Assembly (NCBI RefSeq): GCF_014859555.1
Contig: NZ_JACUTY010000006.1
Location: 1 to 59,923, forward strand
Origin: Thiomicrospira sp.
Lineage (GTDB): Bacteria; Pseudomonadota; Gammaproteobacteria; Thiomicrospirales; Thiomicrospiraceae
Reading direction: 5' to 3'
Length of the DNA stretch: 59,923 bases
The notes beneath the pieces were generated by a model. It was not told the DNA's origin, did not search any database, and saw nothing but the letters and a program-made list of their open reading frames with translations. The translations under genes and the position numbers were made by a program. Positions 36,047 to 45,057 of this stretch are shown here, one piece after another. Numbering within the stretch: position 1 is the first letter of the stretch; the number at the start of each line of letters is the position of its first letter.

Positions 36047-36472
36047 CTAATTCTGTTTTTGATGATGCGTCAAGCACCAGGCCTGGTAGGCCAAACTAAA
36101 CCAAACAACCAACCAAATAAGCCCACCCATCGGCGTTAAAAACACCAACCACGACCAACCTGTTAACACCCAAATATACAAGCTACCCGAAAACAAAATC
36201 AAACCGATCAATAAACCCGTTTTAATCCCGCGAAACGCTAATTCCGGTTTAGCCAAAACCGCCAAACTTAACCCTAATAAAGCCAAACCATGTACAAAAT
36301 GATAAAGCACCGCCGTCTGCCAAGTTTGCATTTGTTTCGCACTAATCAGCGTTTCCAAACCATGCGCACCAAACGCCCCCAAACCCACGGCCAACATCAT
36401 TGTTAAGGCTGACACGGCTAACCAATTATTCGCTTGCACTGATTGTTCACTCCAAGTTTCAAAACCTACCAT
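36047..36472 (-). CDS. DUF423 (YgdD-like) membrane protein
   Basis: This 141-residue, four-helix inner-membrane protein has the DUF423 signature GAFGAHGLE and YHFVHGLALLGL. The function is unknown. A full palindrome (36076-36087) near the 3' end encodes QAW. It is upstream of and probably cotranscribed with the dUTPase gene. Confidence 0.88.
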   Translation of the reverse strand: MVGFETWSEQSVQANNWLAVSALTMMLAVGLGAFGAHGLETLISAKQMQTWQTAVLYHFVHGLALLGLSLAVLAKPELAFRGIKTGLLIGLILFSGSLYIWVLTGWSWLVFLTPMGGLIWLVVWFSLAYQAWCLTHHQKQN

Positions 36473-36637
36473 TTATAACCAATTATCATAACGTGCGCAT
36501 GACAAGGCTCACAATATTTTTTGCGAATCATTATTCATTTCAAAATATCCTTCACTCTACAATTTGATCATTACTTGGATTCACTAATTATTCGTCAAGC
36601 CTCCTGACAAACTGTGTTAACCAACCAGATTAAAGTA

Positions 36638-36739
36638 TTTGCGGTGAATAATGTCTCTATTCACCGCAAAATGTTCAGTGAAAAGCCTTTACCTTGCGGC
36701 GAATAAACTCTACAATCACATTAAAATATGCGGTGAATA
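36638..36739 (+). promoter_or_regulatory. repeated GCGGTGAATA operator upstream of fic
   Basis: A perfect 13-bp inverted repeat, TTTGCGGTGAATA (36638-36650) and TATTCACCGCAAA (36658-36670) with a 7-base spacer, is followed by two more direct copies: TGCGGCGAATA (36695-36705, one mismatch) and TGCGGTGAATA (36729-36739). The last copy contains the only plausible Shine-Dalgarno for fic. The winged-helix end of the Fic protein is the likely reader, giving autoregulation; that link is inference. Confidence 0.75.
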
Positions 36740-36747
36740 GAATCTAT

Positions 36748-37854
36748 ATGTGGATACATCAACACAAAAACTGGCCTAACTTCTCCTGGGATACCCAAAC
36801 TCTCACATCCAAACTGGCGGAAATTCGTTATCGTCAAGGTCGGTTATTAGGTCAAATGCAAAGTCTAGGCTTCGACTTAAAACGCGAAGCCAGCCTCAGC
36901 ACCTTAACCAATGACGTAGTTAAATCCTCCGCTATCGAAGGCGAAACCTTGAACCCCGAAGAAGTACGATCTTCGATTGCACGACGCCTTGGTATCGACA
37001 TAGCTGGCCTCATTCCAGCTAGCCGAGATGTTGAAGGCATTGTTGAAATGATGCTTGATGCAACACAGAAATACACAAACCCGCTAACCAAAGAACGCCT
37101 GTTTGACTGGCACGCCGCATTATTTCCAACTGGGCGTAGCGGCATGCACCGCATTACAGTTGGTCAATGGCGCACAATTGAGGCTGGCCCAATGCAAGTG
37201 GTTTCCGGCCCAATTGGACGTGAGAAAGTCCACTTTGAAGCACCTAACGCCGAGCACTTAGAATACGAAATGAACTGCTTTCTAGCCTGGTTTGAAACTC
37301 AAAAAGAGGTTGATCCGGTTATTAAGGCAGGCATAGCACATTTTTGGTTTGTCACCATCCACCCATTTGAAGACGGCAATGGTCGTATAGCCAGGGCCAT
37401 TGGCGATATGGCGCTAGCGCGGGCAGATGATACGCCAGATCGTTTCTATAGCTTATCCAGCCAAATTGAGTTAGAACGGAAAAATTATTACGATCAACTT
37501 GAGCAACAACAACGTCAGTCACCGGACATCACCGGCTGGCTTGAGTGGTTTTTAGATTGCCTTGGTCGCGCTATAGACAGTGCAGAAACCACACTAAGAA
37601 AAGTCTTGTTCAAAGCAGAACTCTGGAACCAAATCAATCAAAATCCGGTGAACGAACGTCAACGCATCATCATTAATCGAATGCTAGAGCCAAACTTTGT
37701 CGGACACATCAACACATCCAAATACGCCAAACTAGCCAAGTGCTCCAACGATACAGCGTTAAGAGATATTTCGGACTTAAAAACGCGCGGCATCCTAATC
37801 CAAAATCCCGGCGGAGGCCGAAGCACTAGCTACAGGCTACAGGCGAAAATTTGA
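36748..37854 (+). CDS. Fic family protein with N-terminal DUF4172-like and C-terminal winged-helix domains
   Basis: This is a 368-residue class II Fic protein, probably an AMP-transferase. The N-terminal DUF4172-like segment starts WIHQHKNWPNFSWD. The inhibitory helix motif SSAIEGE fits (S/T)xxxE(G/N), and the active site is HPFEDGNGRIAR (residues about 208-219). A C-terminal winged helix (YAKLAKCSNDTALRDISDLK) suggests DNA binding. The ATG at 36748 is chosen; a TTG at 36694 lies inside the operator. The target protein is unknown. It stands alone, with its own operator, in an accessory pocket next to tRNA-Ile. Confidence 0.93.
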   Translation: MWIHQHKNWPNFSWDTQTLTSKLAEIRYRQGRLLGQMQSLGFDLKREASLSTLTNDVVKSSAIEGETLNPEEVRSSIARRLGIDIAGLIPASRDVEGIVEMMLDATQKYTNPLTKERLFDWHAALFPTGRSGMHRITVGQWRTIEAGPMQVVSGPIGREKVHFEAPNAEHLEYEMNCFLAWFETQKEVDPVIKAGIAHFWFVTIHPFEDGNGRIARAIGDMALARADDTPDRFYSLSSQIELERKNYYDQLEQQQRQSPDITGWLEWFLDCLGRAIDSAETTLRKVLFKAELWNQINQNPVNERQRIIINRMLEPNFVGHINTSKYAKLAKCSNDTALRDISDLKTRGILIQNPGGGRSTSYRLQAKI

Positions 37855-38005
37855 ACTTAACATAGTTAGATAATCTAAACCCGCTTTGTAATGTGTAAAA
37901 GTGGAGTTGGCTTTACAGCACGATATATTGCATGATAACTGAACCAATTGCTCAAAGAAAAGGCTATGTTCGAAGAGTTTTTTCCAGCACATATAAGTCA
38001 GACAA

Positions 38006-38413
38006 ATGATTATTGATTTTACAACATTGCAGGCAAGCGACTATGCAGCTTGGTGGGGTGCAATAATTGCATCATTAACATTAACTTGGAATATTGTTGT
38101 TGCCATAAGGTCTGGTGCACGCTTAAAGATATATGTAACTCCTAACATGGAGCTACATCCTCCACATCCAGGTAAAGAAGGTCAAAGATACATTCATGTT
38201 CGTGCTGTAAACAATGGTACTTTAGCCACAACCATCACACATTTCTGTGGATATACTGCAAAAACTCAGTTTCATAGCGTTACAAAAAATGTACAACCGT
38301 TCATTATCATGAACGGTAACTTTAATATTCCTTTCAAATTGAAACCAGGTGAGAAATGGACAGGACTAGCAAGCCAAGATATGAACTATTTCAGAATGAA
38401 TTACTCTATTTAG
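38006..38413 (+). CDS. hypothetical membrane-anchored protein
   Basis: This 135-residue protein was not recognised. One N-terminal TM helix (about residues 15-33, WWGAIIASLTLTWNIVVAI) is followed by a soluble domain rich in beta-type residues (KIYVTPNMEL, RYIHVRAVNNGTLATTITHF, then FIIMNGNFNIPFKLKPGEKW). This style, a single helix plus a small beta domain, is common in uncharacterised proteins of defence or mobile islands. Base composition looks more AT-rich than its neighbours. It lies 151 bases after fic with its own start region. Confidence 0.6.
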   Translation: MIIDFTTLQASDYAAWWGAIIASLTLTWNIVVAIRSGARLKIYVTPNMELHPPHPGKEGQRYIHVRAVNNGTLATTITHFCGYTAKTQFHSVTKNVQPFIIMNGNFNIPFKLKPGEKWTGLASQDMNYFRMNYSI

Positions 38414-38511
38414 GAATCATTCATAACCAAAAACAAAAACCCATTTATAAACGTGTAAAATCAGCCCCTAACCTCTTTTTTGAATAAAAGTTACTTAATT
38501 TTTTGTAAGCA

Positions 38512-38523
38512 ACCAGGCCTGGT
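38512..38523. repeat. intergenic copy of ACCAGGCCTGGT
   Basis: A full copy of the window-wide palindrome lies in the 189-base gap between the orphan membrane protein and tRNA-Ile. Unlike the copies at 38709 and 51978 it is not extended into a longer palindrome. Confidence 0.85.
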
Positions 38524-38602
38524 AGTCACCACGCAGTGTTGGCGTCTATGTAAAAAATTGAGGAATAAATTAGTTCTAGAGAATTACGCAAGTAAATATA
38601 AA

Positions 38603-38679
38603 TGGTGGGCCCTCACGGACTTGAACCGTGGACCTAACGATTATGAGTCGTTTGCTCTAACCAGCTGAGCTAAGGGCCC
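38603..38679 (-). tRNA. tRNA-Ile2 (anticodon CAU, lysidine-type)
   Basis: Seventy-seven bases on the minus strand with encoded CCA. Acceptor GGGCCCT pairs with AGGGCCC, the anticodon loop is CTCATAA, and the T arm is CACGG-TTCAAGT-CCGTG. A CAT anticodon is shared by Met and Ile2 tRNAs; the CGACTCATAATCG anticodon arm and overall sequence resemble ileX much more than elongator tRNA-Met. It should therefore need TilS to convert C34 to lysidine and read AUA. The identity call is by resemblance. Confidence 0.85.
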
Positions 38680-38699
38680 CTTTGGGAAGGGAGTATAAA

Positions 38700-38729
38700 A
38701 CTTAAACCACCAGGCCTGGTGGTTTAAGT
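38700..38729. terminator. 30-bp perfect palindrome downstream of rpoD
   Basis: The full palindrome core ACCAGGCCTGGT (38709-38720) is extended on both sides by matching ACTTAAACC/GGTTTAAGT arms into a perfect 30-bp palindrome. It lies between the end of rpoD and tRNA-Ile2 (both minus strand), the place for an rpoD terminator. The 3' flank toward the tRNA is A/T-rich. Confidence 0.75.
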
Positions 38730-38769
38730 GCGCTTATTATAGCGGGTTTTGCGGGGATGTAAACGGGAC

Positions 38770-40557
38770 TTAGTGATCCAAGAAGCTACGCAAACGCTCA
38801 GCACGACTTGGATGACGAAGTTTACGCAAGGCTTTGGCTTCGATTTGACGAATACGTTCACGCGTTACATCAAACTGTTTGCCGACTTCTTCCAACGTGT
38901 GGTCGGTATTCATACCTAAACCAAAACGCATGCGTAGCACTTTGGCTTCGCGTGGTGTCAGGGTGCCGAGCATTTCACGAACCGTTTCACTCATGCCTTC
39001 TTGATCGGCTGAATCCGATGGCGACAGGATATTTGAATCTTCGATAAAATCGCCTAACGATGAATCTTCGTCATCACCAATTGGAGTTTCCATCGAGATC
39101 GGTTCTTTGGCAATTTTCATGACCTTACGAATCTTGTCTTCTGGCATTTCCATTTCTTCGGCTAGTTCTTCAGGAGTGGGTTCGCGACCCATTTTCTGGA
39201 GTAACTGACGCTGGATACGATTAAGTTTGTTGATGGTCTCAATCATATGCACCGGAATACGAATGGTACGGGCTTGGTCGGCAATCGAACGTGTAATGGC
39301 CTGACGAATCCACCATGTGGCATAGGTCGAGAACTTGTAACCACGGCGATATTCAAACTTATCAACCGCTTTCATCAAACCGATGTTGCCTTCCTGAATT
39401 AAATCGAGGAACTGCAAACCACGGTTGGTGTATTTTTTCGCGATCGAAATTACCAAACGTAAGTTGGCTTCGATCATTTCGCGCTTGGCGGCGCGGGCTA
39501 AGCTTTCAGATTTACTCAGGTCTTTATAGACCTTTTTGTAATAACTGATGGCCATCTTTTCGTTTTTCTCAATCAAAGCTAAACGTTTTTGTGCGCGCTT
39601 GATTTCGGTGCGCAATTCTTCAATCGCGGCTGATTTAGCCGGGTTGGCTTCAATCAAACGGTCCACTAAATCCGCACTGGATTCCGATTCTACAAAAATT
39701 TCTAGGAATTTACTGCGTGTAACACCGGCTTTGCGAACCACGCCATTTACGATCACACGTTCTTGTTCACGAATGCCAGCAATTTTGGATTTAATATCGC
39801 GAATAACGCCATTGGTAAACAAAGGTGTCAAACGTACGGTGCGCAGGTGATCAACCACCAATTCACGTTTTTTCTTGGCTTTTGGATCGCCTGAACCATG
39901 TTGATCTTCAGCTTTCACCGCATCACGGTGTAACTTTTCAAGCGTGGTTAAAAACGCTTCGATTAGGGCCGGATCAATTGAATCATCTTTTGGTTCGTTG
40001 TTGTCTGAATCAGCACTTAGGTCTTCAACCGCGACTTCTTCAAGATCGGTTGGGTCAATAAAGCCCTGGATAACGTCGGCGACTTTGCCTTCACCGTTAT
40101 CCATTCTTTTAAAGGTTTTTAGAATTTTTTCTGCACACATTGGGTATTTGGATAAAGAGTCCAACATGCCGCGAATATTAGCTTCGATGCGCTTGGCGAT
40201 ATCAATTTCGCCTTTGCGTGTTAACAACTCAACCGAACCCATTTCACGCATATACATTCTGACCGGATCGGTGGTGCGACCAAATTCAGAATCGACCTCA
40301 GCCAAAGCTAAAATCGCCGCTTCCGCTGCGGCTTCATCAAACGCGCCGCCTTCTTTGGTAAGGAGTTCGTCTTCTTCGGGTGCTGAGTCAAATAGCTGAA
40401 TACCAAAATCGGTCAGAATCGTCAGGACTTGTCCTAGCTGATCTTCTTCGATATCATCCGGCAAAACGTCGCTCACATCCGCATAGGTGAGGTAGCCCAA
40501 ATCTTTGGCACGCTCTATCAAGTCAATTAACTGTTGCTTTCTTTCTACTTTTGTCAT
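38770..40557 (-). CDS. rpoD: housekeeping sigma factor RpoD (sigma70)
   Basis: This 595-residue primary sigma factor carries all regions. Region 1.1 is at the N terminus. Region 1.2 begins near [17 protein letters not shown]. Region 2 contains [26 protein letters not shown] and [16 protein letters not shown]. Region 4.2 is [24 protein letters not shown]. The non-conserved insert after 1.2 is moderately short. It follows dnaG in the macromolecular-synthesis order and ends at a 30-bp palindrome. Confidence 0.98.
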   Translation of the reverse strand: MTKVERKQQLIDLIERAKDLGYLTYADVSDVLPDDIEEDQLGQVLTILTDFGIQLFDSAPEEDELLTKEGGAFDEAAAEAAILALAEVDSEFGRTTDPVRMYMREMGSVELLTRKGEIDIAKRIEANIRGMLDSLSKYPMCAEKILKTFKRMDNGEGKVADVIQGFIDPTDLEEVAVEDLSADSDNNEPKDDSIDPALIEAFLTTLEKLHRDAVKAEDQHGSGDPKAKKKRELVVDHLRTVRLTPLFTNGVIRDIKSKIAGIREQERVIVNGVVRKAGVTRSKFLEIFVESESSADLVDRLIEANPAKSAAIEELRTEIKRAQKRLALIEKNEKMAISYYKKVYKDLSKSESLARAAKREMIEANLRLVISIAKKYTNRGLQFLDLIQEGNIGLMKAVDKFEYRRGYKFSTYATWWIRQAITRSIADQARTIRIPVHMIETINKLNRIQRQLLQKMGREPTPEELAEEMEMPEDKIRKVMKIAKEPISMETPIGDDEDSSLGDFIEDSNILSPSDSADQEGMSETVREMLGTLTPREAKVLRMRFGLGMNTDHTLEEVGKQFDVTRERIRQIEAKALRKLRHPSRAERLRSFLDH

Positions 40558-40681
40558 GTTTGCCTCAAATAACGATTATAGACGCCGTCATACACCCGAC
40601 ACCAAATCAAAAAACTAACCGTAAATTATAACAAAAAACCAACTTGTTATTTTACTATCTATTCGAATTTAGCGATTAAAA

Positions 40682-42442
40682 TTACTGCCTTACGGCCAAA
40701 AAGGCCTGCAAATCCGCCAGTGATTGGCGACTCAAACTTTGTTGCGTTAAACTCATTTTTTCTAATTCATCCAGCAGGCGATTCGCGGCTTCTTGCAGCA
40801 TCACCTTTAAGGCCTCTTCATCCTCTGGCAAACGACGTGTCTGGATAAACTCGTATTCTTTTGCAAACCCGGCTTGTTGCATCCAACGCACCGCCGCTAC
40901 CGCTTCAAAACTTTGCATTAACTGGTGCAGCACGCCCGATAATAATCGATCATCTCGACGTTGTGATTGTTCCAACGCGTTTCCGATCGCTTGATTTAAC
41001 GCCGCCGCCCAACCCGGACGTACTAGCAAAATACACACCAAATGTTTCGATAAACTCATCACTTGCGATACTTCAGGACTTGAATCGACCGCCACCGGTT
41101 TTGAGGATTTAAACTGCGAAAACCCAGTTTTTACCCCCATTTGTTTTTCTAACCGCCAAGTGGGTAAATCCACAGCTTCAGCGACCGCTTCCACCAGTAA
41201 ATACTGATATAAACCCTGCGCACTTTGCACATAGGGCTGCGCCAATGCAACGAGTTGTTGACGTCCTTCACGAGATTGTATGGGGACGCTTAAGCGGTTT
41301 TGCAAGCCCTGCAACCAAAATTGTGACAAAGTCAGCGCTTGTTTTGCGCGTTGTTTAAAGCCGTCCGCGCCTTCTTTGCGCACCACCGAGTCCGGGTCTT
41401 CGCCATCCGGTAAAAATAAAAACTTCACCGAACGCGTTTGCTCCATCATCGGCATAGCCAGCTCTAGTGCTTTCCAAGCGGCTTTTAAACCCGCGCTATC
41501 GCCATCAAAACAAAACACCACTTCATTGACCTGACGAAACAACATCTGCAAGTGATCAATCGTAGTGGCCGTACCTAAGGTAGCGACCGCATTACGCACA
41601 CCGAACTGCGCTAAGGCGACCACATCCATATAACCTTCTACTACGATAATGTGGTCAAAGTTTTGGCGTGCTTGACGTAACTCATACAGACCATACAGGG
41701 CATAGCTTTTATGGAAAATTGGGGTTTCTGGTGAGTTTAAATATTTAGGCTGATCGTCTGAACTTAAAACACGTCCGCCAAACGCCACAATTCGGCCACG
41801 CCCGTCTCGAATCGGGAACATAATACGGTTGCGAAATCGGTCGTAGAGTTTGTCCGTATCCTTTTCAACCAGCATGCCCAGTTCAATCAACTGAGCCTTT
41901 AAAGGCTTATCGGCTTTTAAGCCAGAAACTAAACTATCCCAGCCCGGCGGTGCAAAACCAATTAAGAACTGTTTGGCGATATCGGAGGTTAAACCACGCT
42001 GACGTAAATAGTTCTTGGCCTGTTCGGATGCCGCATGCTCACGTAATTGTTTTCGATAGAACTTGGTGACTAACGTCATCACTTCATACAAATCACGTGC
42101 ATGTTCGATTTTTTTAGCGGCTTGCGGTGTTTGTTTTTCACGTGGCACTTCTAAGCCAACTTGTGCCGCTAACGACTCCACCGCTTCAACGAAGGATAAA
42201 CCCTCATATTCCATCACAAACTTGAGCGCATCACCACTCGCACCACAACCAAAGCAATGGTAAAACTGCTTTTGTGGATTAACATTAAATGACGGGGTTT
42301 TTTCTTGATGAAACGGACAACAGGCTTTAAAAGTAGCGCCTGCTTTTTTGAGCGGTACACGTTGGTTAATAACCTCGACAATATCGGCACGGGATAACAG
42401 CGAATCAATAAAATCGCGAGGAATTGCGCCTTTATACTCCAT
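40682..42442 (-). CDS. dnaG: DNA primase DnaG
   Basis: DnaG makes RNA primers for replication. The N-terminal CHC2 zinc finger (CPFHQEKTPSF with FHCFGCG-like YHCFGCGASGD) is followed by the catalytic core with TOPRIM residues in VVEGYMDVVAL and the DGDSAG segment. The C-terminal helicase-binding region (about 440-586) is divergent, as usual. The 586-residue length is normal. It lies between the rpsU/yqeY unit and rpoD, all minus strand, with a terminator-like hairpin before it. Confidence 0.97.
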   Translation of the reverse strand: MEYKGAIPRDFIDSLLSRADIVEVINQRVPLKKAGATFKACCPFHQEKTPSFNVNPQKQFYHCFGCGASGDALKFVMEYEGLSFVEAVESLAAQVGLEVPREKQTPQAAKKIEHARDLYEVMTLVTKFYRKQLREHAASEQAKNYLRQRGLTSDIAKQFLIGFAPPGWDSLVSGLKADKPLKAQLIELGMLVEKDTDKLYDRFRNRIMFPIRDGRGRIVAFGGRVLSSDDQPKYLNSPETPIFHKSYALYGLYELRQARQNFDHIIVVEGYMDVVALAQFGVRNAVATLGTATTIDHLQMLFRQVNEVVFCFDGDSAGLKAAWKALELAMPMMEQTRSVKFLFLPDGEDPDSVVRKEGADGFKQRAKQALTLSQFWLQGLQNRLSVPIQSREGRQQLVALAQPYVQSAQGLYQYLLVEAVAEAVDLPTWRLEKQMGVKTGFSQFKSSKPVAVDSSPEVSQVMSLSKHLVCILLVRPGWAAALNQAIGNALEQSQRRDDRLLSGVLHQLMQSFEAVAAVRWMQQAGFAKEYEFIQTRRLPEDEEALKVMLQEAANRLLDELEKMSLTQQSLSRQSLADLQAFLAVRQ

Positions 42443-42530
42443 TCCGTCTCCTACCCCCTAGCCAATACACGCCATGATGGCCGCGATATATAACAAATCG
42501 AAACCATCAACAAAACGTTTTGCCGAAAAC

Positions 42531-42567
42531 AAAAAAACCCATCAACCTATTGTTAACGGGTTTTTTG
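42531..42567 (-). terminator. hairpin terminator between yqeY and dnaG
   Basis: On the minus strand, AAAACCCGTTAAC pairs imperfectly with GTTGATGGGTTTT around an AATAG loop and is followed by a T-run. It ends the rpsU-yqeY unit before dnaG; E. coli also has a terminator between rpsU and dnaG. A-runs on both sides could make it act in both directions. Confidence 0.75.
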
Positions 42568-42598
42568 AACGGGCTCAAACTTAAAATAGACGAACTAT

Positions 42599-43045
42599 TT
42601 AGGCTAAGCTGGCTTTGATTTTCTGGCTTACCACCGCCATATCGGCTTTACCTTGCATCTTAGGTTTTAACAAGGCCATAACCTTACCCATATCCTGCAT
42701 GGTTTTCGCTTCGACCTCAGTAACAGCATCAGCGACCATTTGGGCGATTTCTGTTTCTGTCAAAGGTTGTGGCATAAAATCCTGAATCACCGAAATTTCA
42801 TAAGCCTCTTGCTCAGCCAAGTCTTCACGTGCGGCCTCTGTGTATTGAGTAAAAGAATCTCGGCGTTGCTTTAACGCCTTATCCAATACCGCCAACACCT
42901 GAGTGTCATCTAACGTGATTTGCTGATCAATTTCCTGCTGCTTGATGGCAGCCAGCATGGCACGCACCACCATCAAACGAGCTTTTTCGCCCGCTTTCAT
43001 GCAGCGCTTCATTTCTTCGGTTAAACCCGTTTTATAATCGCTCAT
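42599..43045 (-). CDS. GatB/YqeY domain protein
   Basis: This 148-residue helical protein is related to the tail domain of the amidotransferase subunit GatB. MKAGEKARLMVVRAMLAAIKQQEID at the start and MGKVMALLKPKMQGKADMAVVSQ at the end are family signatures. A role in tRNA-dependent amidation is suggested by the domain but not established for YqeY proteins. It is inserted between rpsU (18 bases upstream) and dnaG, a common order in proteobacteria outside the enterics. Confidence 0.93.
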   Translation of the reverse strand: MSDYKTGLTEEMKRCMKAGEKARLMVVRAMLAAIKQQEIDQQITLDDTQVLAVLDKALKQRRDSFTQYTEAAREDLAEQEAYEISVIQDFMPQPLTETEIAQMVADAVTEVEAKTMQDMGKVMALLKPKMQGKADMAVVSQKIKASLA

Positions 43046-43063
43046 CGACTCATCCCGACCGTC

Positions 43064-43282
43064 TTAAAACGGACGGCCGTTCAAACGGCGACGCTCACGA
43101 GACAAACGCTTAGCTAGGCGTTTAACCGCGGCGGCTTTCATGCGTTTCTTAGCCCAAGTTGGCTTCTCATAAAACTCACGCTTACGCGACTCAGTTAATA
43201 CGCCCGCTTTTTCACAAGCACGCTTAAAACGACGTAAAGCAACGTCAAATGGTTCTGTATCTCTTAATTTTACAATTGGCAT
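43064..43282 (-). CDS. rpsU: 30S ribosomal protein bS21
   Basis: This is a 72-residue basic ribosomal protein needed for initiation on natural mRNAs. [17 protein letters not shown] and [21 protein letters not shown] are bS21 hallmarks. It heads the rpsU-yqeY-dnaG-rpoD macromolecular-synthesis cluster and is divergent from tsaD across about 150 bases, the classic arrangement. Confidence 0.98.
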   Translation of the reverse strand: MPIVKLRDTEPFDVALRRFKRACEKAGVLTESRKREFYEKPTWAKKRMKAAAVKRLAKRLSRERRRLNGRPF

Positions 43283-43431
43283 AAAGCTTCTTCTTTGATT
43301 TAATTGGAAAAATTCTGTCCGCTAACCTTGACTGGCAGCAATAAAGAGCAAGATTATAGTTTTGCGCGCCCGCATTTGCAAATTATTTTGTTAAAATCGC
43401 TACTTAATTTTTATTTGTTCACAGGAAAAGC

Positions 43432-44472
43432 ATGACTGATTCACATCACCCCCTTATTGTACTCGGAATCGAAAGCTCATGCGATGAAAGTGCCGTCGCA
43501 GTTTATGACACCCAGCGCGGCTTATTGGCCCATAATTTATACAGCCAAATCGAACTGCATGCTGAGTATGGCGGCGTTGTACCTGAATTGGCCTCACGTG
43601 ATCATATTCGTAAACTTACGCCACTGATCCTACAGACGCTTGAGGAAGCCGGTCAACCCAAAATTTCTGGCGTAGCTTACACCGCCGGGCCCGGCTTAAT
43701 TGGTGCGTTATTGGCGGGTGGCGCGATTGCGCGCAGTTTAGCTTATGCTTGGCAAGTGCCGGCTATTGGTGTGCATCATATGGAAGGTCATTTACTAGCA
43801 CCAATGCTGGAAGATAACCCGCCGGCCTTTCCCTTTATTGCATTATTAGTGTCGGGTGGCCATACCATGATAATTCGGGTGGATGGTATTGGTCGTTATC
43901 GTTTATTGGGCGATACACTCGACGATGCCGCGGGCGAAGCGTTTGATAAAACCGCCAAAATGCTGGGACTGGGTTATCCGGGTGGACCGATTGTTTCAAA
44001 ACTGGCGCAACAAGGTGATGCGTCACGCTATAAATTTCCGCGCCCAATGGTAGATCGCCCCGGCTTGGATATGAGTTTTAGTGGCCTAAAAACGTTCAGT
44101 TTAAACACCTGGCACAAGGCGCAAGCTCAAGGCGATGATAATGATCAAACTCGTGCGGATATTTGCCGAGCATTTGAGTTAGCAGTAGCCGACACCTTAA
44201 CAATTAAATGCAAACGCGCCTTAGAGCAAGAGGGATTAAACACCCTAGTGGTGTCCGGCGGCGTAAGTGCTAACCGCGAAATTCGCACCAAACTGGATGC
44301 GTTAATGCTTAAACGCAAAGGGCACGCCTTCTACCCACGTTTAGAGTTTTGCACCGACAATGGCGCCATGATTGCCTATGCTGGCGCACAGCGGCTGTTA
44401 GCGGGCGAACACAATGATCTTAACTTTGCGGCCAAAGCTCGCTGGTCACTGGAAGATCTACCCGCGATTTAA
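43432..44472 (+). CDS. tsaD: tRNA N6-adenosine threonylcarbamoyltransferase TsaD
   Basis: TsaD transfers threonylcarbamoyl to A37 of ANN-decoding tRNAs, together with TsaB and TsaE. The ASKHA-fold protein has GIESSCDES near the start, the metal-binding HHMEGH (about residues 112-117), [13 protein letters not shown] and [12 protein letters not shown] near the end. The 346-residue length is normal. It is divergent from rpsU, as is usual. The next gene downstream is a small unrelated secreted protein. Confidence 0.97.
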   Translation: MTDSHHPLIVLGIESSCDESAVAVYDTQRGLLAHNLYSQIELHAEYGGVVPELASRDHIRKLTPLILQTLEEAGQPKISGVAYTAGPGLIGALLAGGAIARSLAYAWQVPAIGVHHMEGHLLAPMLEDNPPAFPFIALLVSGGHTMIIRVDGIGRYRLLGDTLDDAAGEAFDKTAKMLGLGYPGGPIVSKLAQQGDASRYKFPRPMVDRPGLDMSFSGLKTFSLNTWHKAQAQGDDNDQTRADICRAFELAVADTLTIKCKRALEQEGLNTLVVSGGVSANREIRTKLDALMLKRKGHAFYPRLEFCTDNGAMIAYAGAQRLLAGEHNDLNFAAKARWSLEDLPAI

Positions 44473-44600
44473 ACCTTCCAATTCAATTATTCATTTTTCT
44501 TTTAAAAAAAATGACATCCAAACCAATTTATGCATAATTGATAGTTAAGCGACCTAAATTCTTAGACTCGCTTAGGTTCCACCAAATAGGAGGAAACATC

Positions 44601-44921
44601 ATGAAACGTCTCATTTTATTATTAACCCTACCCTTTGCAATTGGCTTAGCCCAGGCACAAAGTAGCCCTAACGAACGCCAAGATCGTATGCCAATGCACG
44701 ACCGCCAAGGAACTTATGGCTCAGGTGAGATGCGGCATAACGAAACCGCGCGTGAGTATCAAGAAAGAATGCGGGAGGAGCGTCGTGACATGCACCGTCA
44801 ACAGCGCCCTTACGACGGAAAAGGACCGCAAGGACGACCTGGTGAGTTTCGTGAAGACACTGAAATTCGACTACATAGAGAGCGCATGCTGGAAGAACGT
44901 CGCGAGATGCAACGCCAGTAA
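44601..44921 (+). CDS. small secreted Arg/Glu-rich hypothetical protein
   Basis: This 106-residue protein has a clear signal peptide (LILLLTLPFAIGLAQAQ, cleavage near AQA) and a mature part very rich in Arg, Glu, Met and Gln. Two imperfect copies of a 17-residue unit are visible: EYQERMREERRDMHRQ and LHRERMLEERREMQRQ. No family was recognised; it could bind metal or nucleic acid or be a periplasmic stress protein of the Spy/CpxP style, but the Spy LTxxQ motif is absent. A strong AGGAGG Shine-Dalgarno lies eight bases before the ATG at 44601. A GCCACTT/AAGTGGC hairpin (44968-44993) follows. Confidence 0.75.
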   Translation: MKRLILLLTLPFAIGLAQAQSSPNERQDRMPMHDRQGTYGSGEMRHNETAREYQERMREERRDMHRQQRPYDGKGPQGRPGEFREDTEIRLHRERMLEERREMQRQ

Positions 44922-45057
44922 CGCCGCAATAGCCACCCTGGTAGCGGAATGAACCGTTAACCAAAATGCCACTTGGTTTTTCAACTAAGTGGCGCTACAA
45001 AACTAAACCAACCACATTACCTAAATAAATCAAGGTCAAATCGAAGCTCAACTCTAA

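Noticed and set aside
36638-36739. CRISPR array upstream of fic
   Set aside because: The repeated unit is only about 11 bp, in mixed orientation with uneven spacing, and no cas genes are near; an operator fits better.
38603-38679. Elongator tRNA-Met
   Set aside because: The CAT anticodon fits, but the stems resemble tRNA-Ile2 (ileX) more closely, so lysidine-modified Ile2 was preferred.
39315-40399. Open frames on the plus strand opposite rpoD
   Set aside because: They are antisense shadows of a strongly conserved sigma factor gene, with no ribosome-binding sites or recognisable products.
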